A stretch of 64,000 nucleotides of DNA, from positions 186,001-250,000 of the forward strand of contig SFLH01000001.1 of the NCBI GenBank assembly GCA_004554585.1. Reading direction: 5' to 3'. A model generated the notes under the pieces. It did not search any database. It had not been told where the DNA came from and saw only the letters and a program-made list of their open reading frames with translations. This DNA is from Clostridiales bacterium (GTDB taxonomy: Bacteria > Bacillota > Clostridia > Oscillospirales > Oscillospiraceae). Shown one piece after another: positions 61,420 through 64,000 of this stretch; within the stretch, counting starts at the first letter, position 1, and the number at the start of each line of letters is the position of its first letter. The position numbers were made by a program, and so were the translations under genes.

Positions 61420-62859
61420 TTACAGGAAGAAGGACTGAATCTGGGTGGCCAGGACGATGACCATGACCACGGGGATGACGAAGCGGAAGCAGAACTTGAA
61501 ATAGGCCGCTCCCTTGAACTTGTGGCCGCTGGCCTCGCACTCGTCTTTGACCAGGTTGGGCATCACCCACCCCAGCAGCAGGCTCATGAGCAGCGCCCCC
61601 AGGGGCATGAGCACGCCCTCGGTGATCATGTCGTAGAAGTCCAGCCAGCAGTCGTTCCACATGGCGTAGCCCGGGCTGTCCGGGGTCAGGCCCAGCAGCT
61701 CGTAAGGGGCCTTGATCGTAGCGCCGCCGCTGCCCAGGGCGTCCAGGGCCACGGGGATGCCAATAAGGAAGATGAGAATGGCAAAGACCAGGGCGGTCTT
61801 TTTCCGCCTGGGCTCCTTTCCGTGGTCCAGCTGGCGGTCCACCACGGCGGCAGTGAGAACCTCCAGCAGGGCAATGGAGGAGGTGATGGCGGCGATGAAG
61901 ACCAGGAAGTAGAAGAGGAAGCCCATGATGTTGCCGGCTGCCCCGCCCATGCCGTCCAAGAAGACCTTCTGCATGGAGGCGAAGAGCAGGCCAGGGCCCT
62001 GGGCGTAGTCCTCGCCAAAGGCCGCGCAGGCCGGCAGGATCATCATGCCCGCCAGCAGGGCGAAGAGGGTGTCGAAGAGGGGCACCATGACGGCGTTGCG
62101 CTGCAGATTCTTTTTCTTGTCCAGGTAGGAGCCAAAGGTGATGTTGATGCCCATGGCCACCGACAGGGAGAAGAACATCTGGCCCGACGCCGTTTTCAGG
62201 ACCTCAAAGAAGCTGCCGGGCTCGGTGAACAGGGAGAAGTCCGGCTGGAACATGAACTTGTAGCCCTCTATGGCCCCCGGCTGGATGGCCACAAAGACGA
62301 TGATGACCACCAGGATGACCCCCAGGGCGGGCATGACCGCCTTGCTGAACTTCTCGATGCCCCCCTTGATGCCCCCCATGACGATGACCATGGTGCAGGC
62401 CATGAAGAGGACCAGGAAGAGGAGCATGCTGCTGTCGCTGTACAACAGCCATCTGAAAAAGCTGCTGCCCTGGCCGGCAAAGCCGTCAAAGCCGAAGATC
62501 TGGACCAAAAAGCCCAGGCAGTACCGCAGGACCATGCCCCCCAGCACCGCGTAAAAGGCCAGGATCAGGAAGGGGGAGATCACCGCCATGTAGCCGATGA
62601 AGGAGTACTTCTTGGCCAGGGCGGCATAGGCGCCGCCGGCCCCCTTGCCGGTCTTGCGCCCCAGGGCAAACTCGCCCAGCATGAGCACAATGCCCACCAG
62701 GGCCACCAGGATGAGGTAGATAATCAGGAAGGCAAACCCGCCGGTCTTTCCCATTTTATAGGGAAAACCCCACAGATTGCCCAGGCCAATGGCTGAGCCG
62801 ATGGAGGCCATGAGAAAGCCAAAGCTGCTCCCCCACTGCCCCCGTTTGGAAGTTTCCAT
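61420..62859 (-). CDS. Sodium-dependent transporter of the NSS (SNF) family
   Basis: 479 residues, about eleven or twelve helices with the LeuT fold. GFLMASIGSAIGLGNLWGFP is the sodium- and substrate-binding first helix; QMFFSLSVAMGINITFGSYL is helix 6, with FLFYFLVFIAAITSSIALLE later. It takes up an amino acid or related compound with Na+. AAAGGAG lies before the ATG. No neighbour reveals the substrate. Confidence 0.95.
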   Translation of the reverse strand: METSKRGQWGSSFGFLMASIGSAIGLGNLWGFPYKMGKTGGFAFLIIYLILVALVGIVLMLGEFALGRKTGKGAGGAYAALAKKYSFIGYMAVISPFLILAFYAVLGGMVLRYCLGFLVQIFGFDGFAGQGSSFFRWLLYSDSSMLLFLVLFMACTMVIVMGGIKGGIEKFSKAVMPALGVILVVIIVFVAIQPGAIEGYKFMFQPDFSLFTEPGSFFEVLKTASGQMFFSLSVAMGINITFGSYLDKKKNLQRNAVMVPLFDTLFALLAGMMILPACAAFGEDYAQGPGLLFASMQKVFLDGMGGAAGNIMGFLFYFLVFIAAITSSIALLEVLTAAVVDRQLDHGKEPRRKKTALVFAILIFLIGIPVALDALGSGGATIKAPYELLGLTPDSPGYAMWNDCWLDFYDMITEGVLMPLGALLMSLLLGWVMPNLVKDECEASGHKFKGAAYFKFCFRFVIPVVMVIVLATQIQSFFL

Positions 62860-62912
62860 ATGCTATTCTCCTTTTCTCTCGCGCCCTTCCCCAGAAAGGG
62901 AAAGGACTGTGC

Positions 62913-62930
62913 GGACAGGGGCGTCTGTCC
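62913..62930 (-). other. Leader hairpin of the NSS transporter gene
   Basis: GGACAG and CTGTCC arms with a 6-nt loop lie in the leader between the promoter and the gene. No known riboswitch was recognised. Confidence 0.4.
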
Positions 62931-62970
62931 CCCCATGGACGGCAGGACCAAACGCCGTGCTAATGAGGAC

Positions 62971-62999
62971 ACTGTACACCAAAATCCCCAGAAATGCAA
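62971..62999 (-). promoter_or_regulatory. Promoter of the NSS transporter gene
   Basis: TTGCAT (62999-62994), 17 nt and TACAGT (62976-62971) on the minus strand, leaving a leader of about 105 nt. The rest of the gap to 63203 holds no gene; a TAAAAT near 63154 could be the truA -10. Confidence 0.6.
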
Positions 63000-63203
63000 G
63001 GCGCTGGTCATCCATTCTACAAGTTCTGCACAAAACGCGTCGTTCCCCGGTGCCCGGCTTTCGGCCCTCCCCTCTTCCACGATCCCGGAAAAAACCGCCA
63101 AAGAAGGAAAAAAAGAGACCGCTGGCCCCTTTTCAGCGGGGCGGAAATCTTGTAAAATAAAAGAAATACAATCCCCGGCCGGGGAAGGAAAGAGGAGAGT
63201 GCC

Positions 63204-63941
63204 ATGCCCAATTACCGCCTGACCCTTTGCTATGACGGCACCCGCTGGAAGGGGTGGCAGAAGCAGGGAAACACCGAGCAGACCATCCAGGGAAAGCTGG
63301 AAACTCTCCTCAGCCGTCTGCTGGACCAGCCGGTGGAGGTGGCCGGCTCCGGGCGCACCGACGCCGGGGCCCACGCCAAGATGCAAGTGGCCTCCTTCCG
63401 GGCCAAGACCCCCATGAGCACCCAGGAGATCTTGGCCGGCCTGCGCCAGTATCTGCCGGCGGACATCGGCGCCATCGATCTGACCCAGGCCGAGCCCCGC
63501 TTCCACGCCCGGCTGTCCTGCACCGGCAAGACCTATGTCTACCGCATCTGGAACAGTGACCTGCCCAATGTCTTTGAGCGCAACTACCTCTACCACCTCC
63601 ACGAGCCCCTGGACCTGCGGGCCATGCGGCAGGCCGCCGAAGACCTGTGCGGCACCCACGACTACCGGGCCTTCTGTTCCCTCAAGCGCTTTAAGCGCTC
63701 CACCGTGCGCCGGGTGGAGGCCATCACCATCGAGGACTTAGGCCCGGAACTGCGCTTTGTGGTCTCCGGCGACGGCTTTCTCTACCACATGGTCCGCATC
63801 CTCGTGGGCACCCTTCTGGCCGTAGGCCGGGGGCAGCTGGCCCCGGATGAGATGGGAGACATTCTGGCCTGCCAGGACCGCCGCCGGGCGGGAGAGACCG
63901 TCCCCGCCTGCGGCCTGTGCCTGGTGGACGTGCGCTATTGA
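63204..63941 (+). CDS. truA: tRNA pseudouridine(38-40) synthase
   Basis: 245 residues. The catalytic aspartate is D53 in GSGRTDAGAHA. YRLTLCYDGTRWKGWQKQGN, CTGKTYVYRIWN and FLYHMVRILVGTLLAVGRGQ are family motifs. It changes uridines 38-40 of the tRNA anticodon arm. In many Firmicutes truA follows rplQ and the ecf genes; here it stands alone, far from the ribosomal operon. AGGAGAG lies before the ATG. Confidence 0.97.
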   Translation: MPNYRLTLCYDGTRWKGWQKQGNTEQTIQGKLETLLSRLLDQPVEVAGSGRTDAGAHAKMQVASFRAKTPMSTQEILAGLRQYLPADIGAIDLTQAEPRFHARLSCTGKTYVYRIWNSDLPNVFERNYLYHLHEPLDLRAMRQAAEDLCGTHDYRAFCSLKRFKRSTVRRVEAITIEDLGPELRFVVSGDGFLYHMVRILVGTLLAVGRGQLAPDEMGDILACQDRRRAGETVPACGLCLVDVRY

Positions 63942-63956
63942 GCCTCTCTGCAAAAG

Positions 63957-63994
63957 GGAGCCCGCCCCTTCCACGTGTGGAAGGGGCGGGCTCC
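63957..63994 (+). terminator. Terminator of truA
   Basis: A perfect 18-bp stem (GGAGCCCGCCCCTTCCAC and its complement) 15 nt after the stop. The T-run is short, as the window ends here. Confidence 0.75.
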
Positions 63995-64000
63995 TTCGTA

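Noticed and set aside
62860..63222. 120-codon plus-strand frame before truA
   Set aside because: Overlaps the truA start and the NSS promoter; composition is random, and no ribosome site fits.

Overview
The window is high-GC DNA from an anaerobic, spore-forming member of the Clostridia, most like the Oscillospiraceae (Flavonifractor/Lawsonibacter-type gut bacteria). This rests on a partial dipicolinate synthase A gene (sporulation), the Firmicutes order of the S10-spc-alpha ribosomal operon with a KOW protein between map and infA, oxygen-sensitive enzymes ([FeFe] hydrogenase, glycyl radical enzyme), an S-box riboswitch and strong AGGAGG ribosome sites. The taxon is inferred, not proven.

Layout. 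1-2.1 kb: dpaA (partial), an unknown acidic protein and murB. 2.2-10.1 kb: rpoC and rpoB, behind their own promoter. 10.2-11.4 kb: a cytidylate-kinase-like protein and a flavin reductase. 11.4-11.9 kb: a gene-free stretch holding a two-copy repeat with variable hairpins. 11.9-28 kb: a complete ribosomal protein superoperon, rpsJ to rplQ, 31 genes on the minus strand, with secY, adk, map, infA, rpmJ and rpoA. 28-35 kb: an accessory operon for a glycyl radical enzyme (GRE) whose radical-bearing C-terminal domain is a separate 98-residue gene. It comes with its activase, a flavodoxin-like protein, a DUF1097 membrane protein and a DUF3237 protein, and is divergent from an unusual regulator with two GntR DNA-binding domains. 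35-39.8 kb: a metallo-beta-lactamase/LysR pair, an XRE/membrane-protein pair, a nitroreductase and an Rh-type ammonium channel. 40-50 kb: a methyl-cycle region (ahcY, metK, metF, a MetH reactivation-domain protein, metH) headed by a SAM-I riboswitch and interrupted by cell-surface polysaccharide genes. 50-57.4 kb: a pseudo-rhomboid protein, cytidine deaminase, acetyltransferase, small membrane protein, XRE-cupin regulator with azlCD, an RluA-type synthase, an EamA transporter and metY. 57.7-61.3 kb: a two-gene [FeFe] hydrogenase with a GltD-like partner. 61.4-64 kb: an NSS-family transporter and truA.

The methyl-cycle enzymes form one recycling pathway: methionine to SAM (MetK), SAH to homocysteine (AhcY), and homocysteine back to methionine with methyl-THF from MetF (MetH plus its separate reactivation protein). 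MetY adds sulfide-derived homocysteine. In the GRE locus the flavodoxin could feed electrons to the activase, which would place the radical on the small subunit.

The split-GRE locus is the best candidate for an undescribed system. The hydrogenase/GltD pair and the structured spacers in the ribosomal operon come next. All function calls come from reading motifs; no database search was possible.
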